Assembly (NCBI GenBank): GCA_963753575.1
Contig: CAVWCR010000003.1
Span: forward strand, 4,650,001 to 4,714,000
Source: VAZQ01 sp963753575
GTDB lineage: Bacteria > Pseudomonadota > Alphaproteobacteria > Rhizobiales > Xanthobacteraceae
Reading direction: 5' to 3'
Length of the DNA stretch: 64,000 nt
The number at the start of each line of letters is the position of its first letter. The stretch's first letter is position 1. Position numbers and translations under genes: made by a program. Shown here piece by piece: positions 8,563-17,473 of the stretch. The notes beneath the pieces were generated by a model, which was not told the origin of the DNA, did not search any database, and saw only the letters and a program-made list of their open reading frames with translations.

Positions 8563-9765
8563 CTAGGCGGCGCGCAGCTTCTGGAAGAACTCATTGATCT
8601 GGCCGCGGATACGCCCGGCCACTGCACCGAGATCGCCGGCGACGGACTTGACCGTCGCCGCATTCGTGCGTGTGTCGGAGGTCGCCTCGCTCACCCGATC
8701 GACCTCGCTCGCGGTGTCGGTCGTACGCCTGGCTGCGGTCTCGACGCTGCGCGCAATCTCCTGCGTGGCGGCGCCCTGCTGGGTGACGGCCGCCGCGATC
8801 GTGCTCGAGATCGTGCCGATGTCGCGGATGGTCCGCTCGATCGCGCTGATCGCCTGGATCGCGCGGGTGGTGGCGGTCTGCATGCCGGTGATCTGAGCCG
8901 CAATATCCTCGGTCGCCTTGGCGGTCTGGCCGGCAAGCGCCTTCACCTCGCTTGCCACGATGGCAAATCCGCGACCGGCGTCGCCGGCGCGCGCCGCCTC
9001 GATGGTGGCGTTGAGTGCCAGCAGATTGGTCTGCTCGGCAATGTCGGTAATGAGCTTCACGACATCGCCGATGCGGCCGGCAGCCTCGTTGAGCTCCTTG
9101 ACGGCCGAGTTGGTCGACTCGGCCTCGCTCACCGCTTTGGCAGAGATTGCGTTCGACTGCGCGACCTGGCGATCGATCTCATTGACCGAGGTCGCCAGCT
9201 CGTCGGCGGCCGACGCGATGTCGCGCACGTTGGCCGAAGCGTCACTGGAGGCCGCAGCAGCGCCGGAGGTGCGATCCGATGCCTGATCGGCGGCAGCTGC
9301 GAGGGCGCCTGACGCCGTCCGCATCTGGTCGGAAATGGTCGCGAGCTCAGCCAGCGTCGCCTCGATATCGGCGCTGAACCGGGCGATCTCGGCGGCGGTC
9401 GCTTCCCGCTGCTGAACCCGTGCGGCCTTCGCGGCCGCGCGTGCCTGTTCATCGTTGCGCCGAAAGTTGCCTTCGAACTCCGCAATCGCGCGCGCCAGCG
9501 CTCCGATCTCGTCGTCATTTTCCTGATCGGGCAGCGCAACCCGCAACTCATCGGCCACCATCGCCTCAGACAAGGCGACGATGCGCACGCGCACGCGCCG
9601 GACCTCGGCCACGCCGGCGAGCGCCGCCAGCACCACCGATCCCACGAGCAGGCTCATGAGCCAGGCAGGCCACGCATAGACACTCCCCGCCGCCAGACCC
9701 GCCGCCACCGCGGAAAGCAATGAAAAGATCGCGTAGAGCTTGGTCGCGACCGACGACTGTTGCAC
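8563..9765 (-). CDS. methyl-accepting chemotaxis protein lacking a periplasmic sensor domain
   Basis: A 400-residue chemoreceptor. Two membrane helices follow each other with almost no loop (VYAWPAWLM), then a HAMP region (NDDEIGALARAIAEFE) and a long cytoplasmic coiled coil whose tip EQTNLLALNATIEAARAGDAGRGFA is the CheA/CheW-binding signature. The GTG at 9765, preceded by GGGAG, is favoured because it aligns with the GTG start of the neighbouring paralogue. Compared with that paralogue at 9905-11587, about 140 periplasmic residues are absent while both helices remain. It may sense membrane or cytoplasmic state, or work in mixed arrays. No CheR-docking pentapeptide is seen at the C-terminus. 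Confidence 0.9.
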   Translation of the reverse strand: MQQSSVATKLYAIFSLLSAVAAGLAAGSVYAWPAWLMSLLVGSVVLAALAGVAEVRRVRVRIVALSEAMVADELRVALPDQENDDEIGALARAIAEFEGNFRRNDEQARAAAKAARVQQREATAAEIARFSADIEATLAELATISDQMRTASGALAAAADQASDRTSGAAAASSDASANVRDIASAADELATSVNEIDRQVAQSNAISAKAVSEAESTNSAVKELNEAAGRIGDVVKLITDIAEQTNLLALNATIEAARAGDAGRGFAIVASEVKALAGQTAKATEDIAAQITGMQTATTRAIQAISAIERTIRDIGTISSTIAAAVTQQGAATQEIARSVETAARRTTDTASEVDRVSEATSDTRTNAATVKSVAGDLGAVAGRIRGQINEFFQKLRAA

Positions 9766-9810
9766 GTGCAACTCCCGCGCCCCGGTACAATTCTCGATTG
9801 AGGGATTACA

Positions 9811-9843
9811 ATGGGAGCAAAGTGTTAACGTCACGTTTGCTCT
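9811..9843 (-). promoter_or_regulatory. conserved 33-base block upstream of first chemoreceptor
   Basis: This block matches 11641-11673 upstream of the second chemoreceptor at 28 of 33 positions, centred on TGTTAACGTC. It lies 46 bases upstream of the GTG start. It could be a shared promoter or operator, or simply duplicated sequence; coding similarity between the leaders around it is much lower. Confidence 0.5.
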
Positions 9844-9904
9844 GTCCGGTCATTTCGTCGTTGGACGAACGGGTGCCGGTGCGGCGCCCAATCGACCGAG
9901 GCCG

Positions 9905-11587
9905 TCAGGCCGCGCGCAGCTTCTGGAAGAACTGATCGACCTGGGCGCGGATGCGCCCGGCCACCGCACCGAGATCGCCGGCAACAGACTTGACCGTCGC
10001 CGCATTTGTGCGCGTGTCATTGGTGGCCTCCCCCACCCGCTCGACCTCGCCGGCCGTGTCGCTCGTGCGCTGGGCTGCGACTTCGACGCTGCGAGCAATC
10101 TCCTGGGTGGCGGCGCCCTGCTGGGTGACCGCCGCCGCAATCGTGCTCGATATCGAGCTGACGTCCCGGATGGTCCGTTCGATTGCGCCAAGCGCCGCGA
10201 TCGAGCGCGTGGCGGCGTTCTGCATTTCGGAAATCTGCGCCGTGATCTCCTCGGTCGCTTTGGCGGTCTGGCCGGCGAGCGCCTTCACCTCGCTCGCCAC
10301 GACCGCAAATCCGCGACCGGCGTCGCCGGCGCGCGCTGCTTCGATGGTGGCGTTGAGCGCCAGCAGATTGGTCTGCTCGGCAATATCGGTAATGAGCTTG
10401 ACCACGTCGCCGATGCGGCCGGCAGCCTGGTTGAGCTCCTTGACGGCCGAGTTGGTCGCTTCGGCCTCGTCCACCGCCTTGGCAGTGATCTCATGCGACT
10501 GGGCGATCTGGCGATCAATCTCGTTGACCGAGGTCGCCAGCTCCTCGGCGGCCGATGCGATGTCGCGCACATTGGCCGAGGCTTCGCTGGAGGCAGTGGC
10601 CGCGCCGGCGGTGCGATCCGATGCCTTGTCGGCGGCGGCTGTGAGCGCGCCGGACGCCGCCCGCATCTGATCGGAAATGGTCACAAGCTCAGCCAGCGTC
10701 GCCTCGACATCGGCGCCGAATCGCTTGATCTCGGCAGTCATCGCTTCCTGGTGCACGGCGCGCGTCTGCGCGTCGTCGACGACCGTGCGGTTAAGGTCCT
10801 TGTTATGGCGCATCGCGTCCTGGAACACCGCGATCGAGCGGGCCAGTGCCCCAATCTCGTCGCCGCGCTCCCGGTAAGGCACCGCGACCTCGGACTGGCC
10901 CGCCGCAACCGCTTCGGTAATGCCGGTGACGCGCGCCAGCGGACGGGCTATCGCTCCCCAGATGATGATCGCACCGAAGCCCGCGAGGAGCGCCGCCGCT
11001 GCCGCCAGGAGGGTCATAAGCCAAGCCGTGTGATTGATGCCCTGATCGATCTTTGCGTAGGCCGTCCGCGCGCGCCCGGCATAGTGTTCGCCAAGCTTCT
11101 CGATATCGGCATTGAGGGCCTTGCGCACGGTGCGGTTGGCGTCATTGTCGCCCCACTCGCGGCCGGCGTGGGGGCCGATCTCGACGCCGCGGCGCACCAG
11201 TTCACGGCGGAAGTCCTGGAATTGCTTGAGGCGTTTGTCGAAAGGCTCGAATAGAGCCGCGTCTTCGGCGCGCACCGTGTTGCGCCACTCGTCCACCACC
11301 CGCGTGATGCGGTCATTGAACGCCAGCAGCCCGTCGCCGTAGACCTTTGCGGTCTTGATGTCGGGCGACATGTAGATACCGCGCAACTCCATCACCACCG
11401 CGTAAATCAGCGCGTCGACGCGCTGGACGTTGAGCGCCCCCGCATAGGCCGATTCGAAATCGTCGGTGAGCGCCTCATGACGGTGGGCGTTGTAGACGGC
11501 GACCCCGGCAAGCCCCACCGTCATGGTGGCCAGCAGCGCAAAGATCGCATAGAGCTTGGTCGCAATCGACAGATGCGGCAGCCGCAC
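9905..11587 (-). CDS. methyl-accepting chemotaxis protein with periplasmic helical sensor domain
   Basis: A 560-residue chemoreceptor. A membrane helix near residues 8-30 precedes a mostly helical periplasmic domain (about 31-185, rich in charged heptads, four-helix-bundle like), a second helix (TAWLMTLLAAAAALLAGFGAIIIW), a HAMP domain, and a signalling hairpin with EQTNLLALNATIEAARAGDAGRGFA. It transmits ligand binding to CheA to bias flagellar rotation. Translation starts with GTG after a run of G. The cytoplasmic half is nearly identical to the upstream-lying paralogue at 8563-9765, pointing to tandem duplication. The ligand is unknown. Confidence 0.92.
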   Translation of the reverse strand: MRLPHLSIATKLYAIFALLATMTVGLAGVAVYNAHRHEALTDDFESAYAGALNVQRVDALIYAVVMELRGIYMSPDIKTAKVYGDGLLAFNDRITRVVDEWRNTVRAEDAALFEPFDKRLKQFQDFRRELVRRGVEIGPHAGREWGDNDANRTVRKALNADIEKLGEHYAGRARTAYAKIDQGINHTAWLMTLLAAAAALLAGFGAIIIWGAIARPLARVTGITEAVAAGQSEVAVPYRERGDEIGALARSIAVFQDAMRHNKDLNRTVVDDAQTRAVHQEAMTAEIKRFGADVEATLAELVTISDQMRAASGALTAAADKASDRTAGAATASSEASANVRDIASAAEELATSVNEIDRQIAQSHEITAKAVDEAEATNSAVKELNQAAGRIGDVVKLITDIAEQTNLLALNATIEAARAGDAGRGFAVVASEVKALAGQTAKATEEITAQISEMQNAATRSIAALGAIERTIRDVSSISSTIAAAVTQQGAATQEIARSVEVAAQRTSDTAGEVERVGEATNDTRTNAATVKSVAGDLGAVAGRIRAQVDQFFQKLRAA

Positions 11588-11640
11588 GTGAACTCCCCCC
11601 GCCGAAACAACCCCACATCGATTGGCTATAATGAAATATA

Positions 11641-11673
11641 ATGAGAGTAAGATGTTAACGTCCCGTTTGCTCT
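11641..11673 (-). promoter_or_regulatory. conserved 33-base block upstream of second chemoreceptor
   Basis: Counterpart of 9811-9843, 28 of 33 bases identical, starting 54 bases upstream of the GTG. It lies in the divergent space between the chemoreceptor and gshB, so it might influence either. Confidence 0.5.
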
Positions 11674-11710
11674 ACCCCACGATCCCCGCAACGACCCCTT
11701 GGGAGGCCCG

Positions 11711-12658
11711 ATGACGCTCAGCGTCGCCGTGCAAATGGACCCGATCGAGCGGATCAACATCCGCGGCGACTCCACCTTTGCGCTTCTCCTGGAGGCGCAG
11801 CGGCGCGGCCATGCGCTCGCCTATTACACGCCCGACCGGCTGGCGATGCGCGACGGCCAGGTGCACGCGGCGGTGCAGCCTCTGTCGGTGCGCGACCGCG
11901 AGGGCGACTACTTCACCCTCGGGGAGGCCAAGCGCGTCGACCTTGCAAGCTTCGACGTCCTGCTCTTGCGCCAGGACCCGCCGTTCGACCTGCAATACAT
12001 CACGACGACCCATCTGCTCGAACGCATTCACCCCAAAACGCTGGTGGTCAACGACCCCGCGCATGTGCGCAACGCGCCCGAGAAGATGTTCGTGATGGCG
12101 TTTCCCGAGCTGATGCCGCCCACCCTGATCACCCGCGACCTCGCCGAGATCAAGGCGTTCCGGGTCGAGCACGGCGACATCGTGATGAAGCCACTCTATG
12201 GCAAAGGCGGCGAGGCGGTGTTTAGGCTCGCGCGCGAGGATCTCAACTTCGGCTCGCTCTATGATCTGTTCGTGGCGACCTTCCGCGAGCAGTGGGTGGT
12301 GCAGAAATTCCTCCCGGCCGTGAAGCACGGCGACAAGCGCATCATTCTGGTCGACGGCGAGTTCGCGGGCGCCGTCAACCGCATCCCGGCGCCGGACGAC
12401 CTGCGCTCCAACATGGTGCGCGGCGGCACCCCGAAGGACACCGAGCTGACCGCACGCGAGCGCGAGATCTGCGCGGCGATCGGCCCGGCGCTGCGCGAGC
12501 GCGGGCTTATCTTTGTCGGCATCGACGTGATCGACGGCTTCCTCACCGAGATCAACGTCACCTCGCCAACCGGCATCCGGGCGATCAAGAACTTCGGCGG
12601 CCGCGACATCGCGGCGATGATCTGGGACGTGATCGAGCAGAAGCGGACTGGCCGCTGA
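11711..12658 (+). CDS. gshB: glutathione synthase
   Basis: A 315-residue ATP-grasp ligase that joins glycine to gamma-glutamylcysteine. Family marks are VAVQMDPIERINIRGDSTFALLLEA at the N-terminus, the DPPFDLQYI segment, the flexible KPLYGKGGEAVFRL loop, and GDKRIILVDGEFAGAVNRIPA followed by GIDVIDGFLTEINVTSPTG, which holds the metal and product contacts. The ATG at 11711 follows GGGAGG with good spacing. In relatives gshB closely follows yraN; the gap here reflects inserted accessory genes. Confidence 0.95.
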   Translation: MTLSVAVQMDPIERINIRGDSTFALLLEAQRRGHALAYYTPDRLAMRDGQVHAAVQPLSVRDREGDYFTLGEAKRVDLASFDVLLLRQDPPFDLQYITTTHLLERIHPKTLVVNDPAHVRNAPEKMFVMAFPELMPPTLITRDLAEIKAFRVEHGDIVMKPLYGKGGEAVFRLAREDLNFGSLYDLFVATFREQWVVQKFLPAVKHGDKRIILVDGEFAGAVNRIPAPDDLRSNMVRGGTPKDTELTAREREICAAIGPALRERGLIFVGIDVIDGFLTEINVTSPTGIRAIKNFGGRDIAAMIWDVIEQKRTGR

Positions 12659-12675
12659 GCGTGCGGCAGGCCAGA

Positions 12676-12718
12676 GCATGATCCCGAAAAGTTGCAGACT
12701 TTTCGGACAAGATCATGC
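12676..12718. repeat. REP-like hairpin, common in Bradyrhizobiaceae
   Basis: GCATGATC (12676-12683) pairs with GATCATGC (12711-12718), and inside it CCGAAAAGT (12684-12692) pairs with ACTTTTCGG (12698-12706). I recognise this GCATGATCCCGAAAAG form as an abundant intergenic palindrome in Bradyrhizobium-like genomes. It sits 17 bases after the gshB stop and may also act as a terminator. Confidence 0.75.
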
Positions 12719-12751
12719 GACCAAACAAGTGCGTAGAGGCCAAAAAGAGAC

Positions 12752-12789
12752 CGGGCCTGCCAGTACTCGGAACACAGCTGACAGGCCCG
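12752..12789. repeat. intergenic hairpin
   Basis: CGGGCCTGCCAG (12752-12763) and CTGACAGGCCCG (12778-12789) pair with one mismatch around a 14-base loop. There is no U-tract. The rest of the 310-base gap between gshB and the TIR-FGE gene shows no gene that I can support. Confidence 0.5.
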
Positions 12790-12968
12790 TTGCGAGGCGA
12801 AGAAAATTTTATTTCGCTGGGTCAAATAGACTGAAGAGCAATAGGGCACACATTGGCGAGCCGTCGTGACGCCGCGATGAAGCGTGGATGAAAAGCGCCT
12901 GTCGGATACCGGCACGCGTGTTTTCCGAATGCCCTGCGCTGTCATTCCGCGAACGCGGGGCTGGCGAA

Positions 12969-14393
12969 CTACCGCTTAAGCTTGATGCCGGCGGCATCGA
13001 TCACGCGCTTCCAGCGCACGAGCTCCTGTTCGAAGAACGCCTCGGCCTCGGCCGAAGGCTTGCCGACGGGCGACGTCCCTTCCAAGCTGCCGCGCCAGCA
13101 ATCCGCCGTCCATTCCCACAGGTTGCCCATAACGTCATAGAGTCCAAAGGCGTTGCGTGCGAATTGCCGAACCTCCGAGGCGAATTTGTGCTTGTCGTTG
13201 CACGGCGCGATCTCCCACCCAGGAAGATAGTCGCCGAGCGCCAGGTCGGCGACATTGCCGTGGGTGCAAAGATGATTGTTGTCGTCGCCGAACCAGTAAG
13301 GCGTCGTGCTGTGAGCGCGTGCGGCATATTCCCACTCGGCTTCGCTCGGGAGGCGATACGGCTTGCCGGTTTTTCGCGCGAGCCACTCGACATATGCCTT
13401 GGCGTCGTACCAACTCACGCACGCGACTGGGTGCAATCCGCTGACTTCATAACCCGGATGGCGAAAGGTGCCCGGACGCAGAACGATGCCGTCTGGCCCA
13501 CGCTGCATGCACCCATCCTCCGGCTCCCGACCGGTCGCCGACACGTATGCCGCATATTGGTCGACCGTGACCTCGGCGACGCTGACGGCAAAGCTGCGCT
13601 CGATCGTCACGGTCTGGACCGGCCCCTCTGCGCGGTCATGGCCAACTTCAGCATCGGGCGAGCCCATGCGGAATTGGCCCGCCGGAACGACAATCATTTG
13701 CGGGCACTCCTTGCATTCCATAAAGGTGTCTCCGGCATCCAGCCGCCGCTCTTCCTCTATCGTCAGCGCTCGATTGACCGACAAAGAAAGGCGCGCCCCA
13801 GGCCTCCGAAAATCGCCGGGCGTGCTTCGCCATGGCAATATCTCAGGCCGGAGCAGCTGCAGAAGCACCACCGCGACCACCATGGCGGCAGCTGCAGCCG
13901 CCGCGGCCAACCGCGCCCATGGACGGCGCGGCGAGAGCAGCCCGCGCATGTCTTGAACCAATCCATCCATGTCCCGTGGGAAATTTTCGTGCGTAACGAT
14001 CGAGCCGTTCCGACGCGCGAGCGGCTTCAGGTCGTCCGGCAAGTCCGCGGCCCTGGGCATCCGCGCGCCCCTGACCAGAACCGGGATGACCGCGATGTCG
14101 CGAGCAAGCGCGGTTGCAATCTCCAGACGCACAACGTCATCCGGAGCGCTGAGGCGCGGCTCGCCGGTCTCGTTGGTGACCGTGAGCCAAGTCGGCCCGA
14201 TCACCGCCAGCATGACTTCGCTCTGCTTGAGGTCCTGCTCCAGGACAGCAAGAAAATCCCGCCCCTTCGGGATCGCCTCCACGTCGATGAAGATCCGCCG
14301 CCGACGAAATGCACGGCTCAAGTGCTGACGGATATTGCGGGCTTCGGCGCTGGTGTCGTCTCGGCGATAGCTGATAAAAATCCCACCCGGCAT
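12969..14393 (-). CDS. TIR domain / membrane helix / formylglycine-generating-enzyme (SUMF1) domain chimera with altered C-terminus
   Basis: A 474-residue protein. Residues 1-150 form a TIR domain (IFISYRRDD; a Glu at 91 sits where TIR NADases have their catalytic Glu). A hydrophobic helix follows (about 159-182). Residues 231-433 are an FGE-sulfatase domain: VVPAGQFRMGS, VTVDQYAAYV, HPVACVSWYDAKAYVEWL, YRLPSEAEWEYAAR and MGNLWEWTADCW. The usual ending after that motif, containing RGGSW and the distal catalytic Cys, is missing. Instead residues about 443-474 (AEAFFEQELVRWKRVIDAAG) read like the C-terminus of a Bug/TctC binding protein. The gene therefore looks like an in-frame deletion fusion, probably inactive as an oxidase. 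Such TIR-FGE proteins occur in other alphaproteobacteria; their role is unknown. Confidence 0.8.
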   Translation of the reverse strand: MPGGIFISYRRDDTSAEARNIRQHLSRAFRRRRIFIDVEAIPKGRDFLAVLEQDLKQSEVMLAVIGPTWLTVTNETGEPRLSAPDDVVRLEIATALARDIAVIPVLVRGARMPRAADLPDDLKPLARRNGSIVTHENFPRDMDGLVQDMRGLLSPRRPWARLAAAAAAAAMVVAVVLLQLLRPEILPWRSTPGDFRRPGARLSLSVNRALTIEEERRLDAGDTFMECKECPQMIVVPAGQFRMGSPDAEVGHDRAEGPVQTVTIERSFAVSVAEVTVDQYAAYVSATGREPEDGCMQRGPDGIVLRPGTFRHPGYEVSGLHPVACVSWYDAKAYVEWLARKTGKPYRLPSEAEWEYAARAHSTTPYWFGDDNNHLCTHGNVADLALGDYLPGWEIAPCNDKHKFASEVRQFARNAFGLYDVMGNLWEWTADCWRGSLEGTSPVGKPSAEAEAFFEQELVRWKRVIDAAGIKLKR

Positions 14394-14559
14394 ACCCGAA
14401 CCCCATCGCTGCGCAACGCGATATTACCTGCGAGGCAACGCGCGTGCCAACTAGCAGCCCGATTGTGATGCATCTCCGGCGAGAGGCCCGGTTGAAATAT
14501 CCGCTCGCATTCGCCGCCAAATCGATTATCTCAAGGGCCAGCAAGGCAAAGGGACCACG

Positions 14560-14946
14560 ATGACCGACATTCTCCGATGGGTGCGCGCATTCACGCTTCT
14601 GGCCGTCATGGCGGCTTTGTCCGGCGTGGCCGCCACCGCCGCGAAGGCGCAAGCAGGCTTCGACGGAGCGTGGAGCATCCTGATCGTCACGCAAACCGGC
14701 GATTGCGACCGCGCCTACCGCTATGCCGTCAATATCGAGAGCGGACGGATTGTCTACGACGGCAGCGCCGGCGTCGAGCTCACCGGCCGCGTCGACCGAA
14801 GTGGGCGCGTCTCGGCGACGGTCCAGCGCGGCGAGCAGAGCGCTTCCGGGACCGGCCGCCTGTCCGGCAATCACGGAAGGGGCACTTGGCGCGGCAAGAC
14901 GCAAATCAGCGAGTGCAGCGGCTATTGGGAAGCCGAGCGCCGCTGA
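14560..14946 (+). CDS. small secreted protein of unknown function
   Basis: A 128-residue protein with a signal peptide (AFTLLAVMAALSGVAATAAKAQA, cleavage near residue 31). The mature part is rich in beta strands and Gly/Ser/Arg: DGAWSILIVTQTGDCDRAYRY then short repeats of the form GRV-x-GS and a closing ECSGYWEAERR. Cysteines in GDCDR and ISECSG may pair. Similar small proteins occur in Bradyrhizobium-like genomes, as far as I recall, with no assigned function. AAAGGGA precedes the ATG. It is followed at a distance by the hybrid kinase gene on the same strand, but no shared role is evident. Confidence 0.75.
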   Translation: MTDILRWVRAFTLLAVMAALSGVAATAAKAQAGFDGAWSILIVTQTGDCDRAYRYAVNIESGRIVYDGSAGVELTGRVDRSGRVSATVQRGEQSASGTGRLSGNHGRGTWRGKTQISECSGYWEAERR

Positions 14947-15197
14947 TCGCGGTCGGCGCGGCATCGCCGCGCTGCGTCGCGCCCGGGGCGGGCGACAGGC
15001 TGAACAGATCGTTACTACCGCCCGATAAAATCGCGACGGTCATTAGCTTGGCGTCAATCCTGTTGCCGTCCGGGCCGCCGTCGGCGGCATGGAAAAGACA
15101 ATGCAAAGATTTCACAGCGCATTGTACCTCGGAAAGCCGAGATACAGGCGCCGCGCCCCGACAACGCAGGGTGAGCCGCCTTCACGGGGTAGCAGCC

Positions 15198-17396
15198 ATG
15201 CGGGTTCATCCCGACCTCCTTGCTAGCGCACGCACGTTCTTCTGCCGCAGCGAGCTGACCCAGGCCCTTCGCGGCACGGCGATGCCGATGACGGTGGCTG
15301 TGCTTGGGGTCCTCGCCGTGGCGCTGCACTTCGGTACGCCCGACCAGTCTGCTGCGATCGCCGCCGGCATTTTGCTTGCCGCGGCCTGCGGCGCGATCGG
15401 TCTCCTCATCCGCCGCAACCGCGCACTGGCGCGCGAGGCGGGCGTACTGCGCGAGCGCGTGGAAGAGCTCTCCGACCGCAACTGGGAGCTTAAGGAATCC
15501 GAGGAACGCGCCCGCTGCTTTCTGGAAGCGCAGGGCGACGTGATCGTCCGACGCGACAGCCAGGGCCACATCACCTACGCCAACGATGCCTTCTGCGCGC
15601 TCGCAGGCCGCGCCCGCCACGAGCTCGTCGGCGCGCCCTATCTGTCTGCCGTGCTCGAGCAGGGCGACACCACGGTCACGCCTGACGGCACGCGCATCCA
15701 CGACCAGAAGATCGCGACCGCCGACGGGGCGCGCTGGATCGCCTGGCGCGAGGTCACGGTGCGCACCGGCAACGGCACCGAGGTGCAGAGCGTCGGTCGC
15801 GACGTGACCGAGCGGGCACAGGCCGGGCGCGCGCTCGCCGACGCACGCGACCAGGCGGAGGCCGCCAATCGCGCCAAGTCGCGTTTCCTGGCGGTGGTCT
15901 CGCACGAGATCAGGACCCCGCTCAACGGCATCCTGGGCATGTCCGACCTTTTGCTCGACACCGCGCTCACGCCTGAACAGACGACCTATGCGCGCGCGGT
16001 GAAGACTTCGGGCGATACGCTGCTGTCGTTGATCGAGGAGATTCTCGACTTCTCCAAGATCGAGGCCGGACGGCTCGACCTCGAGGCGCGCGCGTTCGAC
16101 CTGCATGCGCTCATTGAAGAGACGGTCGAGCTGATCGCACCGCGCGCGCAGGGCAAAGACCTCGCGATCGCATCTTATGTGGCGGACCGCGTGCCGCGCC
16201 GCGTCGTCGGCGATGCCGCTCGGCTGCGGCAGGTGCTGCTCAACCTCGCCGGCAACGCCATCAAGTTCACCGACCGGGGCGGCATCTCGCTCGTGGTCGA
16301 GCCCGGCACCGAGCCTCATCACATCGTCATCGCGGTTCACGACACCGGCATCGGCATTGCGCCCACCGAACAGGAGCGGATCTTTCACGAGTTCGAGCAG
16401 GCCGACGTGGGCACCGCGCGAACCTTCGCGGGCACCGGCCTTGGTCTCGCGATCTCAAAGCGCATCATCGAGCGCATGGGCGGCCGCATCGACCTTGAGA
16501 GCACGCCCGGCGCCGGATCGACCTTTCGGGTGATGGCGCCGCTGCCGCCCGCGCCTGACGCGCAAGCCGTAAAGCCCCCAGACCTCACCGGCCTCGACAT
16601 CCTGATTGTCGCGCCCGCCGCGATCGAGGCCACGCTGCTCGCACGCCGGCTTAGTGACTGGGGTGCACAGACGCGCGTCGCAGCGGATGGCGAGCAAGCC
16701 CAGGCGCTGCTGGCCGAGCACGCGTGGCGAACGATCATCGTCGACCACGCGCTCGGGCAAGTGGCTTGCGACGCTCTGGCCGCTGCGCAGGTGCCGCAGC
16801 GTATCGTCCTGGTCACGCCCGCGGCGCGGCATGACCTGGCAAGGCTGAGTACTGCGGGCTTCAACGGCTACCTGGTGAAGCCCACGCGCTCCGCTTCGCT
16901 CGCCGCGCGTCTCGCCGGCAGCAGCCAGGATTTCGACCCGGTTGGCGACGGAGCGGACGCGAGCGGACTTGCGGCTGGCGGCGCGCCCACCAGCGGGCTT
17001 TCGATCCTGGTCGCCGAGGACAACGAGATCAACGCGTTGCTCGCCCGTGCGCTGCTCGCGCGGCTCGGTCACCGGCCAACCATCGTGGCGGACGGAGATG
17101 CCGCGGTCGCTGCCTGGAATGCCGCACAAGCGGCGGGCGAGCCCTTTGGCCTTGTCCTCATGGACGTGCACATGCCCGGCAGCGACGGCATCGAGGCGAC
17201 CCGGCGCATCCGCGCCGCCGAAGCCGAGCACGGCTTTCCACGCACCCCGATCATCGCCCTCACCGCCAATGCGCTCGACGAGGACCGCGAGGCCTGCACG
17301 TCAGCGGGCATGGACGGCTTTCTCACCAAGCCGTTCGACCGCGAGCGCCTGGCGAGCGCGCTTGCCGCGATCAGCACCGCCTCGCTGGCGGCATAA
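15198..17396 (+). CDS. PAS-containing hybrid sensor histidine kinase with two receiver domains
   Basis: A 732-residue membrane sensor. Two hydrophobic helices lie at about 28-46 and 52-72. A PAS domain spans about 105-215, then HisKA with the phospho-accepting His236 in VVSHEIRTPLNG, a HATPase domain (NLAGNAIKF, DTGIGI, GTGLGLAI), a first receiver-like domain (about 460-590) and a second receiver (about 600-725) with Asp656 in VLMDVHMPG and an intact AEDN acidic pair. The first receiver starts ILIVAPAA, lacking the acidic pair, so it is probably a pseudo-receiver. The frame stays open far upstream, but that part overlaps the secreted protein gene and lacks family features, so 15198 is chosen. 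No partner regulator is adjacent. Confidence 0.88.
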   Translation: MRVHPDLLASARTFFCRSELTQALRGTAMPMTVAVLGVLAVALHFGTPDQSAAIAAGILLAAACGAIGLLIRRNRALAREAGVLRERVEELSDRNWELKESEERARCFLEAQGDVIVRRDSQGHITYANDAFCALAGRARHELVGAPYLSAVLEQGDTTVTPDGTRIHDQKIATADGARWIAWREVTVRTGNGTEVQSVGRDVTERAQAGRALADARDQAEAANRAKSRFLAVVSHEIRTPLNGILGMSDLLLDTALTPEQTTYARAVKTSGDTLLSLIEEILDFSKIEAGRLDLEARAFDLHALIEETVELIAPRAQGKDLAIASYVADRVPRRVVGDAARLRQVLLNLAGNAIKFTDRGGISLVVEPGTEPHHIVIAVHDTGIGIAPTEQERIFHEFEQADVGTARTFAGTGLGLAISKRIIERMGGRIDLESTPGAGSTFRVMAPLPPAPDAQAVKPPDLTGLDILIVAPAAIEATLLARRLSDWGAQTRVAADGEQAQALLAEHAWRTIIVDHALGQVACDALAAAQVPQRIVLVTPAARHDLARLSTAGFNGYLVKPTRSASLAARLAGSSQDFDPVGDGADASGLAAGGAPTSGLSILVAEDNEINALLARALLARLGHRPTIVADGDAAVAAWNAAQAAGEPFGLVLMDVHMPGSDGIEATRRIRAAEAEHGFPRTPIIALTANALDEDREACTSAGMDGFLTKPFDRERLASALAAISTASLAA

Positions 17397-17473
17397 TCCC
17401 TCGCAATGCTCGGCGCACCATCAACGGTGGGCAGCGCGTCAGGGCCGACAACAAACCTCTCGGCAGCAAATTC

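Noticed and set aside
8032..11254. Long plus-strand frames opposite the chemoreceptor genes (8032-9312 and 9740-11254)
   Set aside because: They are antisense shadows produced by high-GC codon use; the opposite strand encodes clear chemoreceptors.
14577..15197. N-terminal extension of the hybrid kinase frame
   Set aside because: It overlaps the secreted-protein gene in another frame and shows no domain character; the kinase start is placed at 15198.
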